Source: Microcoleus sp. FACHB-68
GTDB lineage: Bacteria; Cyanobacteriota; Cyanobacteriia; Cyanobacteriales; Oscillatoriaceae
DNA: 64,000 nucleotides
Direction of reading: 5' to 3'
NCBI RefSeq assembly: GCF_014695715.1
Contig: NZ_JACJOT010000013.1
Coordinates: forward strand, 186,001-250,000
Shown here: positions 9,351-18,309 of the stretch, in pieces
Position numbering within the stretch: position 1 is the stretch's first letter
How the letters are laid out: each line of letters begins with the position of its first letter
The notes under the pieces: generated by a model
The model's input: only the letters and a program-made list of their open reading frames with translations
Database searches by the model: none
What the model was told of the DNA's origin: nothing
Position numbers and translations under genes: made by a program

Positions 9351-9755
9351 TCACTTCCACTTTGTAATAGTCACCTTTGTGCCCTCGCCAACACGGGAAA
9401 CGATATTGAATTCGTTTACCAGTCGCTTTGACCCACTTAAACCCATACCCAGTCCGCCGCCAGTTGTGAAGCCATCTTTGAGGGCTAGATCAATATCCGG
9501 AATCCCTGGGCCAGTGTCTTCAAAAGTCAATCGCAGACCCCGACGAATTCCCTGCTCTAGAGCTTCCAGTTTTACAGTCCCGCCACCGCCATAGTCTAGC
9601 GTGTTGCGTGCCAGCTCACTTGCCGCCGTTACGATCTTAGTCTGATCTACCAAGCTAAAACCCAGTTCTATCGCAAACTGACGCACGGCTTGCCGGATGA
9701 TCACAACGTCTGCGGAGGACTGGATGCTCATCGTTTCAGACCTCTGCAAGACCAT
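9351..9755 (-). CDS. rsbT: Anti-sigma regulatory ATPase/serine kinase RsbT
   Basis: A 134-residue single-domain GHKL ATPase. It has the N box ASELARNTLDYGGGG (Asn51), EDTGPGIPD, and the lid GGGLGMGLSGSKR. In stressosomes RsbT phosphorylates RsbR and RsbS and is then released to activate its target. The ATG at 9755 overlaps rsbS by 20 bases. A second ATG at 9731 has AGAGG in front and would remove eight residues; either is possible. Position directly after rsbS is the standard order. Confidence 0.9.
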   Translation of the reverse strand: MVLQRSETMSIQSSADVVIIRQAVRQFAIELGFSLVDQTKIVTAASELARNTLDYGGGGTVKLEALEQGIRRGLRLTFEDTGPGIPDIDLALKDGFTTGGGLGMGLSGSKRLVNEFNIVSRVGEGTKVTITKWK

Positions 9756-10131
9756 CTATGCTCCCCCCAGGAGAAGCCTCCAACGATTTACGCAGGAGTG
9801 CCATTCCCTTCTCAACGTTTAAGGCTGTGCGAATGCCGGTTAAGGAAAGTCCCAACTCTACCAACGTGATGGCGACTGCCGGCTGCATTCCAACAACGAC
9901 CGTTTCAGCATCAAGTACACGCGACATTTTGGCAATGTTTCCCAGTATCCGTCCAATAAAAGAATCAACGATCTCCAGTGCTGAAATATCTATCAACACA
10001 CCCCGGGCACTTGTTCGGTTAATGCGGTTGGTCAGGTCGTCTTGCAAAGCCATCGCTAGGCGATCGTGCATATCGACTTGAATCGTCACCAGAAGGAAGT
10101 CGCCCATCTGGAGTATAGGGATACGTTCCAT
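9736..10131 (-). CDS. rsbS: STAS-domain stressosome scaffold RsbS
   Basis: A 131-residue single STAS domain. The conserved block GVLIDISALEIVDSFIGR carries Ser57, equivalent to the serine that RsbT phosphorylates in Bacillus RsbS. It ends with ~15 residues beyond the fold. RsbS and RsbR form the icosahedral stressosome core that holds RsbT. The gene lies 8 bases after rsbR and overlaps rsbT, so the three are very likely co-translated. Confidence 0.93.
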   Translation of the reverse strand: MERIPILQMGDFLLVTIQVDMHDRLAMALQDDLTNRINRTSARGVLIDISALEIVDSFIGRILGNIAKMSRVLDAETVVVGMQPAVAITLVELGLSLTGIRTALNVEKGMALLRKSLEASPGGSIDGLAEV

Positions 10132-10139
10132 AAAACTCC

Positions 10140-11006
10140 TTAAGTGCGTGTTTGCGAGCGAGAAATCGTGGCTCCAGTTCGCTTGAGAGCTAGAAGAAAG
10201 GCATCGGCTAGGGACGCCTTGGTAATTACATCAGCGAGATCCACGCCCAAGTAGACAATCGTTTGAGCAATCTGAGGACGAATCCCGCTCAGGATGCAAT
10301 CAGCGCCCATCAGACGAGCCGCAGTGACTGTCTTGAGTAAGTGCTGAGCCGTTAGAGTATCGACGGTTGGCACTCCCGTAATATCGATGATGGCGACTTC
10401 CGAACCCGTCTCTACAATCTTCTGCAAGAGAGATTCCATCATCACTTGGGTGCGGGCGCTATCGAGGGTGCCAATGATGGGCAGGGCTAAAATGCCATCC
10501 CACAGTTTTACAACCGGCGTTGACAGTTCCATCAGTTCTTCTTGCTGGCGCAGGATCACTTCCTCTCGGGCTTTCTGATAGCTCTCAGTTGTCCAGAGGC
10601 CAAGCTTGTCTAAGAGCGTACTAACCGACCAAATCTCTTCAAGCAGGCTTTCGCTATCCTGTGCAAGTTTTGAGCGCAAGCGCGTGAACAAAGGTTGCTT
10701 CAAAGAGAAAACAAACGTTGCCGTTTCTGATGGCGTGAAGCCTTTCTGGCTGCGTGATCGCGAAATTGAGCTAAGCATCTCACGCACGCTACGCCACTCA
10801 GGCGATTCAATGTTGCTGAAGTTACCCTCGCCAGTCGCGACTGCTAACAGCTCAAGGAATTCCCTGCACTCTTCCCGCAGTTCTGTCTCCCTAATTAGGT
10901 CTTTGCGGATACCTACAGATGCTTGCTCAGAGAGCCAATCTCCCAACAGTTGGGCTTGATCAGTTTTAATAATCTCTGAAATCTTACTTTTGCCGCTCAA
11001 GTTCAT
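10140..11006 (-). CDS. rsbR: Stressosome sensor/scaffold RsbR
   Basis: A 288-residue protein. The N-terminal ~150 residues are helical and match the RsbRD-type N-terminal domain (with EECREFLELLA and TPSETATFVFSLK), not a globin or LOV sensor. A linker helix leads to a STAS domain (about 163-278). Thr217 in GVPTVDTLTA and Thr249 in GIRPQIAQTIV correspond to the two threonines phosphorylated in Bacillus RsbR. It is the first gene of the operon, and the upstream ~500 bases should hold the promoter. The signal sensed is unknown. Confidence 0.92.
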   Translation of the reverse strand: MNLSGKSKISEIIKTDQAQLLGDWLSEQASVGIRKDLIRETELREECREFLELLAVATGEGNFSNIESPEWRSVREMLSSISRSRSQKGFTPSETATFVFSLKQPLFTRLRSKLAQDSESLLEEIWSVSTLLDKLGLWTTESYQKAREEVILRQQEELMELSTPVVKLWDGILALPIIGTLDSARTQVMMESLLQKIVETGSEVAIIDITGVPTVDTLTAQHLLKTVTAARLMGADCILSGIRPQIAQTIVYLGVDLADVITKASLADAFLLALKRTGATISRSQTRT

Positions 11007-11503
11007 ATAACGGCCCCTTTTCTCTAGCCCGAATTTAGCTACTTTTTGTGCGAGTCAACTATTTAGGCTTTTCGGTTAACTAGCTCAATGGAGTCGTTGA
11101 ACAGCTTTCGTTGCTAGAAATTTCTTGATGCAGTTTTTGAGCATCTAGGAAATTATGTTGACGAACTAGGCGGTTTGAGGTAGTCCCTTAAAGGCTGATT
11201 GACCCACATCATTATAAGGATAAGCGGGACACAATAAGTATGTGTCACAGCAACCTTTAGATTTACATGACCTCGGCTGTAGTTTGCCTTAAAATTGGTA
11301 AACTGAGCCAGAAGTACATCCGGCTTCTTGCGGCTAAAGGTCGCTTAGTGCTTCCTGCTGTGTTGTGTAATTTTAAGGCAGACTCCCAAGAGAAGGTGCA
11401 AATTCAATGGGACTCTGCCTTTACCGGCCTAGTTAGCTCAGCTTGTAGCAGCGGATCAAGTTAGGAATTGGAAAGCTGTTGCGATCGCCTTACCGCCAAA
11501 CCG
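11007..11503. other. Intergenic region: rsb operon promoter side and a long inverted repeat
   Basis: The region lies upstream of rsbR and downstream of the SLH lipoprotein gene. It holds an imperfect 14-base inverted repeat (11375-11388 and 11408-11421, one mismatch) with a 19-base loop. A tRNA-like stretch at 11428-11460 does not fold into a tRNA. The 65-codon plus-strand frame at 11267-11464 spans the hairpin and has no recognised relatives. Confidence 0.45.
11375..11421. repeat. Inverted repeat, possible transcript end
   Basis: Arms AAGGCAGACTCCCA and TGGGACTCTGCCTT pair at 13 of 14 positions around 19 bases. It lies 80-130 bases beyond the stop of the SLH lipoprotein gene. There is no T run on the minus strand, so it is not a classical terminator; it may stabilise the 3' end. 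Confidence 0.5.
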
Positions 11504-12841
11504 TTAGTTGCTCTGACGTTTAGTTTGCAGCAAATCTTTGGCAGATAGTCCTTCGCCCTGAAAGCCAAAATACCAAAGCGCTGCACCGGCTTCTGCGCGA
11601 GTCACCGGCTTACTGGGTTGCAACAGAGTTGTATAACCAAAAGACCGACGAATATTGGACAGTTCACCATTCTGGAAATCTGCCTGTACCGCACGCAATG
11701 CCTTGGGATCGATTTTTGCCGCATCTTGGAAACCCCACGTTTGCTGCACTGCTTCAGTTGAGGCAGTTGGTAAAGACCGGCGCGTATCTAATGGTACTTT
11801 CCAAAGCAGCAGTTGCTCCCGCGTCAGTGGGGCATCGGGGCGAAACGAGACATCTGTCCCGTCTCCAGAAAGTGAGCTGGGAATGATGCCGGCTTCGGCG
11901 AGTCCTTGAATGACGGCAAAATCCGGATCTTTGCGGGAGACATCTGAGAAAGCCGGTTCAGCGGTTTCTAATCCTAAACGAATTTTTCTCGCCGACTGGT
12001 TGCTATGAATTTGATTGTTTGCCGCAACCAGCCAACGGGCGTATTCCCGGCGAGTGATGATTTTATTTGGCTCAAACTTGTCACCGGCAGCCGATTCTTT
12101 TGTTTTAACTGCGGCATTTTCTGGCGTCAGTACCCCTAACGCTGCCAAATCTTCAACAGACTGGCGCAATTCTGCCGGCGCTTTATTCAAGTCTGTAAAG
12201 CTTCCGGACTTAGCCGGTTCGGTTGGGGTTGGGCTGGGTGAAGCGGTTGTTGAACTCGTAGATCCGCCGACAATCGCTGTCGGTGATTTGTCGGGTTTCG
12301 GCTGGGCGGTTTCACCCCCATCGCGCCGATACTTGATCACCAAATTCGCGCCAGCGGTTAATTTTTGGCCTGCCGGCTCGACAAACACTTTTACCTGTAA
12401 ATTATCCAGGGAGGTTTCAAATGAGCCTTTCTGGTCGTCTGTCGGTTGGCTGGCCAACTGCCATTTGTTTTCTTGAAACTGCTTGCGGTAAAAGTTCTGG
12501 ACTAATGTACTTGAGTCGGAAGTCGTCCAGCGCGTCACCTGCCCTTGTTCATCTGGGTTGCCGGCAGCATCAAGCAGCGGCTTAACTTCCTGTAGTTCAG
12601 CGTCTGGATAGAGGGGAATTTCACTCGGAAAATCAGCCGGCAGCTCAGAGACAGCCTCATCTGGCCGACTACTTTGAGCCGGTGGGGGGGTGAAGGTAGC
12701 AGGATTTTCTTGGAGTCGGGGATCTGCCGCTAAAGATTGCTCCAGCGCCTTGCCGGTGGGGCTATTGGCACAAGACGTCACAGAGATCAGCAAGCAAGCA
12801 GCTAAGCCAACAAATGCAGCAGAACGTCGATAAGGCAGCAC
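11504..12841 (-). CDS. SLH-domain lipoprotein
   Basis: A 445-residue protein with a lipoprotein signal: basic MLPYRR, a hydrophobic core, and lipobox VTSC with Cys24. Residues 60-175 form a globular part that starts LPADFPSEIPLYPDAEL, a pattern seen in other cyanobacterial lipoproteins. A Pro/Thr/Ser-rich linker follows at about 180-210. The C-terminal half carries S-layer homology repeats (FSDVSRKDPDFAVIQGLAEAGII, FRPDAPLTREQLL, KPVTRAEAGAALWYF). SLH domains bind peptidoglycan or its attached polymers, so it probably links the outer envelope to the wall. It stands alone. Confidence 0.85.
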   Translation of the reverse strand: MLPYRRSAAFVGLAACLLISVTSCANSPTGKALEQSLAADPRLQENPATFTPPPAQSSRPDEAVSELPADFPSEIPLYPDAELQEVKPLLDAAGNPDEQGQVTRWTTSDSSTLVQNFYRKQFQENKWQLASQPTDDQKGSFETSLDNLQVKVFVEPAGQKLTAGANLVIKYRRDGGETAQPKPDKSPTAIVGGSTSSTTASPSPTPTEPAKSGSFTDLNKAPAELRQSVEDLAALGVLTPENAAVKTKESAAGDKFEPNKIITRREYARWLVAANNQIHSNQSARKIRLGLETAEPAFSDVSRKDPDFAVIQGLAEAGIIPSSLSGDGTDVSFRPDAPLTREQLLLWKVPLDTRRSLPTASTEAVQQTWGFQDAAKIDPKALRAVQADFQNGELSNIRRSFGYTTLLQPSKPVTRAEAGAALWYFGFQGEGLSAKDLLQTKRQSN

Positions 12842-12986
12842 AGCAAAAGAGAAAGTTACTATCTTTCCCTAGAGTAACGTACATTGAAGCGATCCCATGT
12901 TGTGTGATGAATAGCCCCAAAACTTCTGAAAGCTTTTCAGCTCACTAAATACTATTGCAACCGCCCCACTGGACACTCAACATCGG

Positions 12987-13352
12987 CTACTTCACCGGCC
13001 ATTGCACCCCTACTCCGTCAGGACGATCAGCAGGACTAGACTGTATTGGAGCGCAAGGCTCAAGACACAGCGGCTCAACAAGGCTCGGTTCGTTGTTAAT
13101 GTTTAAGTTGCCTTGCCGGCTGCGCGGCGATTGTAGCTGTTGATTTGCTTCATCAATTGCAATTTGCAGAGGTGCAGGATCAACTGCCGGCTCAATTGGT
13201 TTCAGCAGTTCTGCCTGACTGACGCTTTGGTTGTTAGCTGGGTTGGAATTGTCTTGAAGGGCGATGTAAAGCTTTTCTTCCTTAGCAAGTGCATTCGTGC
13301 TGATGAACACAACACCGCTCAAAGACAGAAGGATAGTTAAAAGTCGTTTCAT
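12987..13352 (-). CDS. Secreted hypothetical protein
   Basis: A 121-residue protein with a Sec signal peptide (MKRLLTILLSLSGVVFISTNALA, likely cut after ALA at about residue 23). The mature part is short, polar and rich in Asn, Gln and Pro, with two Cys near the C-terminus (EPLCLEPCAP) that could form a disulfide. No family was recognised. The start is preceded by GGAG about 8 bases upstream on the minus strand. Confidence 0.6.
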   Translation of the reverse strand: MKRLLTILLSLSGVVFISTNALAKEEKLYIALQDNSNPANNQSVSQAELLKPIEPAVDPAPLQIAIDEANQQLQSPRSRQGNLNINNEPSLVEPLCLEPCAPIQSSPADRPDGVGVQWPVK

Positions 13353-13882
13353 ATTAATGCTCCTTTTGCATACCGATCCGTGACTGGACGGGCGCTGGAG
13401 TCGGGAAAGATTTGTTATGAGGCTGATTTAAAGCCTAGATAAATACCACACCACCGCTGCGTTATCTTCGCACCAATTTTGTTAGGCCGGCGCAAATCCC
13501 TTACTCCTGCTGCCCTCTTCTTACTATTTAAGCATCGAATTTTAGAAAGGCGGGATTCTCCTATCTAAAATCTGTCTCTAGTTATAACGTTTAATTAAGT
13601 GATCGGTAAAAATACTGAATTATTCAAATGCAAGTGGTTTTTCATCCTTTAGATTGTGGCGAGGATGAGGGGCGAGTCGGAAGCAAATTAAACGTTAAAC
13701 GCTCCTGCATTTTCTTGGCTTCCCCGCCCCTAATATGATTTTTGTATGCAACCGTCTAATCTAACCGCAGAAGTCGCTCAGAATATAGACCAGAACCCTC
13801 GCGTTTGGCTGCCGGCAGTACGAGTCAGGGGGCTGTTGTGCCGGCAATCCCGCCTAAGCTTTTTCGCCTACTCCAGGGCTGT
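13353..13882. other. Intergenic region, no supported gene
   Basis: 530 bases between two minus-strand genes. One plus-strand frame begins at ATG 13746 (about 46 codons, starting MQPSNLTAEVAQNIDQNPRV). It reads like a protein N-terminus but soon becomes low-quality sequence and runs into the end of the next gene. It may be a remnant. The rest is AT-rich with no clear hairpins. Confidence 0.35.
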
Positions 13883-15217
13883 TTAAGACCGTTGAAAACC
13901 TTTTGCCGCCTTCTTGTTTCCTTTAGACTTGGATTGAGATTTATTGACTTCTGCAATCGCTTCTTGAAACAGATCGTGCAGATGCACCGGCACACTGGCA
14001 ATTTCTGGAAGTTCTGGGTCTAAAGGCTTATTAAATTCCTTCATTAGAGCGTCTAAATCCTGCTTAAGATTGAAGTCGGGACGCCCTAAGACACCTTGCA
14101 ACAGCTTTTCCATCCCAGTTGGATACTGCTGAGCCAGCCGTCGCCAGATGAAAACATTAATTGCGGGATCTTCCAGATATTTGCGAACCAGTTTTTCTGC
14201 ACCTTCCACTGTTTGCCAGTCTTCGGCTTCCAGCAAAGTTTTAAACCGGCTGTAGGTTGGGAGAAACATCTGACCCCAGCGCGGATGAGCAAGAACCGTC
14301 ACCTGTTCGGCTTTCTTCAACTCTGCCGGCAGCTCAATCTTTGGCGTCACCATTTTGCCGGCTTGTTGGGGATCGAACATTTTATCAATCGATTTTGAAT
14401 CAGCGCCGGCAGCTTCTGCCGCAGCTTTAATTTCTTCTTCTTCAACGCCTGCTTCTTGAGCCAGTTCAGAAAGCGATTTAGATTCATCAATGCCGGCTGC
14501 TGCCAGACGTTTTTTTGTCATCACTTCCTGAAACTCAGTAATCTTCTTGCTCAACTGATATCCCGGCATTGTCACTTCCTCACTGCCGAAAAACTCAAGA
14601 AAATTTTCGTGATATTGTTCTACCGACTGCCACGCCTGCTCCAGCAATTCTGGCGCGTCGCTGTACAGATGTTTCCTGTATTTATCCTTAAAATTCCCAA
14701 TTGCCACAGCCAGTTTGGGTTTGCCTAAACTCCCCATTTGCGTGCAAGGGCCAGAAAACATCCAGTAAGTCTCCGTTACCGGCGCAATTCGCGTTAGTAA
14801 AATTTCTCCCTGCTTAAAGGATGCCATTTCTTCTCGCGCTCGCTGATTATTAGGCTTGACCGTATAGTTTTTTGCGGTCAACCAGTTCATCAGTTCAAAG
14901 CCTTCCGGTAAATTTTGGCTAACCGCAAATAAACTGGTGAAGCTGCGCTGCCAACCTCTCACTAAATTGCGCTCACTCTCTGATAATTCGGGCCGGCTTT
15001 CTAGAAATAGCTCCAGCGGGGTTTTCTCGCCAACTTTTCCTTCTATTAGAAAAGTATCAATCACCAAATCCCTTTCAGCTCTATCAAATTGCTCTCCTCG
15101 ATGGGGCTGCGCCGCCACATACGCCTCTAGCGCAACGGCCAAATCTCCTTCTGCCTCAAATACAAACTCAATTACATCTTGTTTTAGTTCTGAGGCTTTC
15201 TCTAATATGGCATCCAC
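13883..15217 (-). CDS. Conserved cyanobacterial protein of unknown function
   Basis: About 444 residues, soluble and acidic. The start is set at GTG 15217 (VDAILEKASELKQD), which has GGAG 8 bases upstream; a TTG at 15250 would add 11 residues without a good binding site. The middle contains a helical segment rich in Glu and Ala (about 245-290), and the C-terminus is Lys/Ser-rich and probably disordered. I recall similar cyanobacterial proteins but no function. A short hairpin lies 40-65 bases upstream. Confidence 0.65.
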   Translation of the reverse strand: MDAILEKASELKQDVIEFVFEAEGDLAVALEAYVAAQPHRGEQFDRAERDLVIDTFLIEGKVGEKTPLELFLESRPELSESERNLVRGWQRSFTSLFAVSQNLPEGFELMNWLTAKNYTVKPNNQRAREEMASFKQGEILLTRIAPVTETYWMFSGPCTQMGSLGKPKLAVAIGNFKDKYRKHLYSDAPELLEQAWQSVEQYHENFLEFFGSEEVTMPGYQLSKKITEFQEVMTKKRLAAAGIDESKSLSELAQEAGVEEEEIKAAAEAAGADSKSIDKMFDPQQAGKMVTPKIELPAELKKAEQVTVLAHPRWGQMFLPTYSRFKTLLEAEDWQTVEGAEKLVRKYLEDPAINVFIWRRLAQQYPTGMEKLLQGVLGRPDFNLKQDLDALMKEFNKPLDPELPEIASVPVHLHDLFQEAIAEVNKSQSKSKGNKKAAKGFQRS

Positions 15218-15256
15218 AAGCAAATCTCCACGCTGAATAGTTCTACACAAAAGGTT

Positions 15257-15282
15257 ACTGGCAAGTTCTCAAGCTTGCCAGT
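15257..15282 (-). terminator. Hairpin after the histidine phosphatase gene
   Basis: Arms ACTGGCAAG (15257-15265) and CTTGCCAGT (15274-15282) form a perfect 9-base stem with an 8-base loop. On the minus strand it is followed by AACCTTTTG, a weak T run. It lies between two minus-strand genes and could end the first or attenuate the second. Confidence 0.5.
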
Positions 15283-15387
15283 TTAAGACTGTTGTTTTCC
15301 TGACAATATCGGCTGATTGTTTTCGTTAAATTTCGTACCGCTATTGCAGTGAGAGAAAATGCCAAAAATCCGGTACAAAATGTAAGT

Positions 15388-16026
15388 TTATGTCCCCGGT
15401 AATGTCCGCAAACGCTCACTGAGATGCGTGCGATCAGCCAAGTTATGAAGTAATGGCCCATTAGAGCCAAATTCAACAATGCTAACTGATCCGACTGGAC
15501 ATCCCAAGCGAAAGCGGAAGCGTCCTACATCAATTCCTAGCAGGCTGCACAGCATAATTCGGATGGTTGCCTTGTGGGCGACAATTAAAACGTTGCCGGT
15601 GTTGTAGTGCTGCTTGATTTCTTCAATGACGTGCAAAGCGCGAGTCGCGATCGCAACCGCTAATTCTCCCTCAGTCGGGGGATACCAGGCGGGATCGGCT
15701 GTCCAGCGGATGTAGTCATCGTGATACTCGCGGCTGACTGTTTCTACGGTTTGAGCTTCCCATTTGCCATAGTTAATTTCCTTCAGCCCGTCCCGCAGTT
15801 GCATTTCCAAGCCCACTGCATCGCACAGCGGTTGTGCTGTTGCCTTCGTTCGCAGCATGGGACTGGAAAAAATAGCACTCCAGGGTGTGGAACGGTAGGC
15901 ATCTGCAAAAGCTTGTGCCATTTCCAGCCCTTCTGAGGTTAATTCTGGATCAATGGAACCGCAAAAGACATTCTCTCGACTACGGGCTGTCTGCCCGTGG
16001 CGGAGGAAATAAAGCGTTAGACTCAA
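15388..16026 (-). CDS. Histidine phosphatase family protein (phosphoglycerate mutase-like)
   Basis: A 212-residue protein. The catalytic RHG motif is in FLRHGQTARSRENVFCG, with the phospho-accepting His next to Arg. The second His is in VLIVAHKATIRIML, and Glu in INYGKWEAQTV serves as the usual acid. The length and the short loop fit the cofactor-dependent phosphatase branch (PhoE, CobC and similar) more than true phosphoglycerate mutase. The substrate cannot be decided. The only cobalamin gene nearby is cobS, 8 kb away on the other strand. Confidence 0.85.
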   Translation of the reverse strand: MSLTLYFLRHGQTARSRENVFCGSIDPELTSEGLEMAQAFADAYRSTPWSAIFSSPMLRTKATAQPLCDAVGLEMQLRDGLKEINYGKWEAQTVETVSREYHDDYIRWTADPAWYPPTEGELAVAIATRALHVIEEIKQHYNTGNVLIVAHKATIRIMLCSLLGIDVGRFRFRLGCPVGSVSIVEFGSNGPLLHNLADRTHLSERLRTLPGT

Positions 16027-16333
16027 AGTGTTTTTCTCCGACTGGTCTACATTGAGATTTTAGGAGAAATAGGGGAAGATGACCGCGTTTGGTGATTTTT
16101 TATTTATTATTTATAAATCATTGAAAAAATATTCGCATTTTTCAAAAACATTTTTTTTAGAATAAGCGAAATTCAATGATTGCAAGCTCGGAAAATTTAA
16201 AATTTATTATTTTGCTAATCTAATAATTATTAAAGTATTAAGGATTAAAATCATCTTACCAAAAAATAAGTGATTTAAAATTTATTGTATTAATCCAGTA
16301 AAGCCGGCAACCACGACTTTACCAAGCCCTACT
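16027..16333. other. AT-rich intergenic region
   Basis: About 300 bases that are very rich in A and T between the AarF-like gene and the histidine phosphatase gene, both on the minus strand. It probably holds the phosphatase promoter; no clear motif or hairpin was recognised. Confidence 0.4.
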
Positions 16334-18016
16334 TTATTTTTCAGCCAATTTGTCTAGTTTTTCCTTAATCCCTAGAACAATTAAAGAGTGCAACAGCACC
16401 AAAAAGACAATTCCCGATACGCTGAAGGCTGCGATTGCCCAAATCTTAAATTTCCCCACCAGCATCACCGCGCCGGCAATAAAGATAAATCCTGTAAAAC
16501 AAGCATAAATTAAGCTTTTAAGCGCTAAATGAATGCGCTTGAGGGCGCGATCACTCTCTAGTGAACGCACCCGCACTTGTAACTCCCCGTCTTCAATTCG
16601 TTTTTCTAACCGGGCGATTAAAATTTCAGCGCCGCTGGGCTGATTCAACTTATATTTAATAAAATCTCGTGCTTGTCTGGCAAGTTCGCCGATTGTATTG
16701 CCCTGTCCCTTAGAGGCAGTAATACTTTTCACAAAAGGCTGAACGGCTGCCATTAAATTGTATTCAGGATCAAGTGTCCTAGCAATGCCATCAAGCGTTG
16801 TTAATGCTTTTAAAATGAAGGTCATCTGCGCCGGCAAGCGAAATGGCTGCTGCTCAAACATCACATACAATTCACCTTTAATTTCATTAAATGCCTGTAA
16901 ATCTATAGGTTTTTCAGTGAATTTGTCTAAAAGAAATGCAATCAGCCGGCGCACTGGCGTCATATCTGGCACCGGCTCAATTAAACCCATTTTAACTAAT
17001 GTCTCAAGAACCTCATCAGTATCTTTCCTCAAAACTGCAAAAAAGTTTTTAATCATCTGGTCTTTTGCCAGAGCGTGTACCTCCCCCATCATCCCGAAAT
17101 CATAGAAAATCAAGCTTCCATCCTGGCTTACCGCCAGATTTCCCGGATGGGGATCAGCCTGAAAAAAACCATCCTGCAATAACTGTTTTAAATAACAACA
17201 AATTCCGAGTTGATTAAGCTTTTTAACGTTAATATTACACGCTTGCAATGTGTGACGGTCATCTATCTTGATTCCAGGTAAATATTCCAGGGTCAGCACT
17301 TTTTTAGTCGTGTATTCCCAATAAACTTTCGGCACAATAATGCCCCGGTAGCCATGAAAATTTTGGCGGAAGCGATCCGCATTTTTTCCCTCTTGTAGAT
17401 AATCAATTTCTTGATATAAAATCGTAAAAAATTCTTTATAAATTGCATCTAAATCGTACTTTTTTGTCCACGAAAAATAGCGCTGGGAAAGGCGCATGAC
17501 TTTACGCACCGCTATCACATCCACATCAAATAACTGCTGCAAGCCTGGACGCTGTACTTTGACGACGACTTCTTCTCCTGTGTGCAGCCGTGCCCTGTGT
17601 ACCTGTCCCAGACTGGCAGCCGCAAGGGGAATCCGGTCAAAATCCCGATATAAAGCAAAAATAGAATTTCCGAGTTCTGCTTCAACCAGCGCGGTTGCTT
17701 GTTCCCCACTAAATGCCGGCACCTGATCTTGCAGCTGCGATAACGCTTCTACATACTCTATGGGGAGCAGATCGGCACGGGTGGAGAGCGTCTGCCCAAT
17801 TTTAATAAAAGTCGGCCCTAAATTGAGCAGCGTCTTGACTAACCACTGAGCGCGTTGCTTTTTACGCCTTGAAGATTTGTGATTAAAATTTCCATCCCAC
17901 CACAAAAAAAAGATAAACTTGCCGGCGGCCCCAAAAACATCGATTTGACGGGCTATGGGAGAATATCGAGGCCGTTGCCAGCGTAGTGGCTTGGGGGGTA
18001 CGATCTTTTGAAGCAT
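16334..18016 (-). CDS. AarF/ABC1/UbiB family kinase-like protein
   Basis: A 560-residue protein. It has the family hallmarks: KIGQTLSTRADLLP (KxGQ motif), AAASLGQVHRA (Ala-rich nucleotide loop), QADPHPGNLAV (catalytic-loop equivalent) and YDFGMMGEV (DFG equivalent). Two hydrophobic helices close the C-terminus (about 495-545), anchoring it in a membrane. UbiB-type proteins are atypical kinases or ATPases needed for quinone or prenyl-lipid metabolism; in cyanobacteria and plastids relatives (ABC1K) affect plastoquinone and tocopherol. Which lipid is served here is not known. Confidence 0.92.
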   Translation of the reverse strand: MLQKIVPPKPLRWQRPRYSPIARQIDVFGAAGKFIFFLWWDGNFNHKSSRRKKQRAQWLVKTLLNLGPTFIKIGQTLSTRADLLPIEYVEALSQLQDQVPAFSGEQATALVEAELGNSIFALYRDFDRIPLAAASLGQVHRARLHTGEEVVVKVQRPGLQQLFDVDVIAVRKVMRLSQRYFSWTKKYDLDAIYKEFFTILYQEIDYLQEGKNADRFRQNFHGYRGIIVPKVYWEYTTKKVLTLEYLPGIKIDDRHTLQACNINVKKLNQLGICCYLKQLLQDGFFQADPHPGNLAVSQDGSLIFYDFGMMGEVHALAKDQMIKNFFAVLRKDTDEVLETLVKMGLIEPVPDMTPVRRLIAFLLDKFTEKPIDLQAFNEIKGELYVMFEQQPFRLPAQMTFILKALTTLDGIARTLDPEYNLMAAVQPFVKSITASKGQGNTIGELARQARDFIKYKLNQPSGAEILIARLEKRIEDGELQVRVRSLESDRALKRIHLALKSLIYACFTGFIFIAGAVMLVGKFKIWAIAAFSVSGIVFLVLLHSLIVLGIKEKLDKLAEK

Positions 18017-18239
18017 TATTACTTATTTGTAGATCCCTTATGATCTTTTGCAAAATAGTTGCCTAGATTTTGCAGGGCGAAATTTGCCGACAGGAATTGT
18101 TTAAGGCAACATTTAAAAGCTACCCATCTAAACTGATATTATATAAGCCCTCAGGCATCTATGAATGCCGTTGCCGGCTTGAAACCGCTTACTGTCCTGA
18201 TTGTAAGGAAAAGTTTTTTACCCATCGGGCAACAAATAA

Positions 18240-18262
18240 TAGGGTGAACAATGCCCACCCTA
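18240..18262. repeat. Short dispersed palindrome (CACCCTA type)
   Basis: TAGGGTG (18240-18246) and CACCCTA (18256-18262) form an inverted repeat around ATGCC. Sequences of the form GGTAGGGTGGGCATTGCCCA are familiar as dispersed palindromes in cyanobacterial intergenic DNA. One decayed copy is seen here, just beyond the stop of the GAF kinase gene. Confidence 0.5.
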
Positions 18263-18309
18263 CCAATAATCAATATAAACCACCATTGAATGCCAAGTTT
18301 GAGCGGTGT

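Noticed and set aside
11428-11460. tRNA-like stretch with CTAGTTAGCTCAG followed by GCAGCGGATC
   Set aside because: The D-stem pairs only partly, the anticodon stem does not form, and there is no T-loop GTTCRA or acceptor partner downstream.
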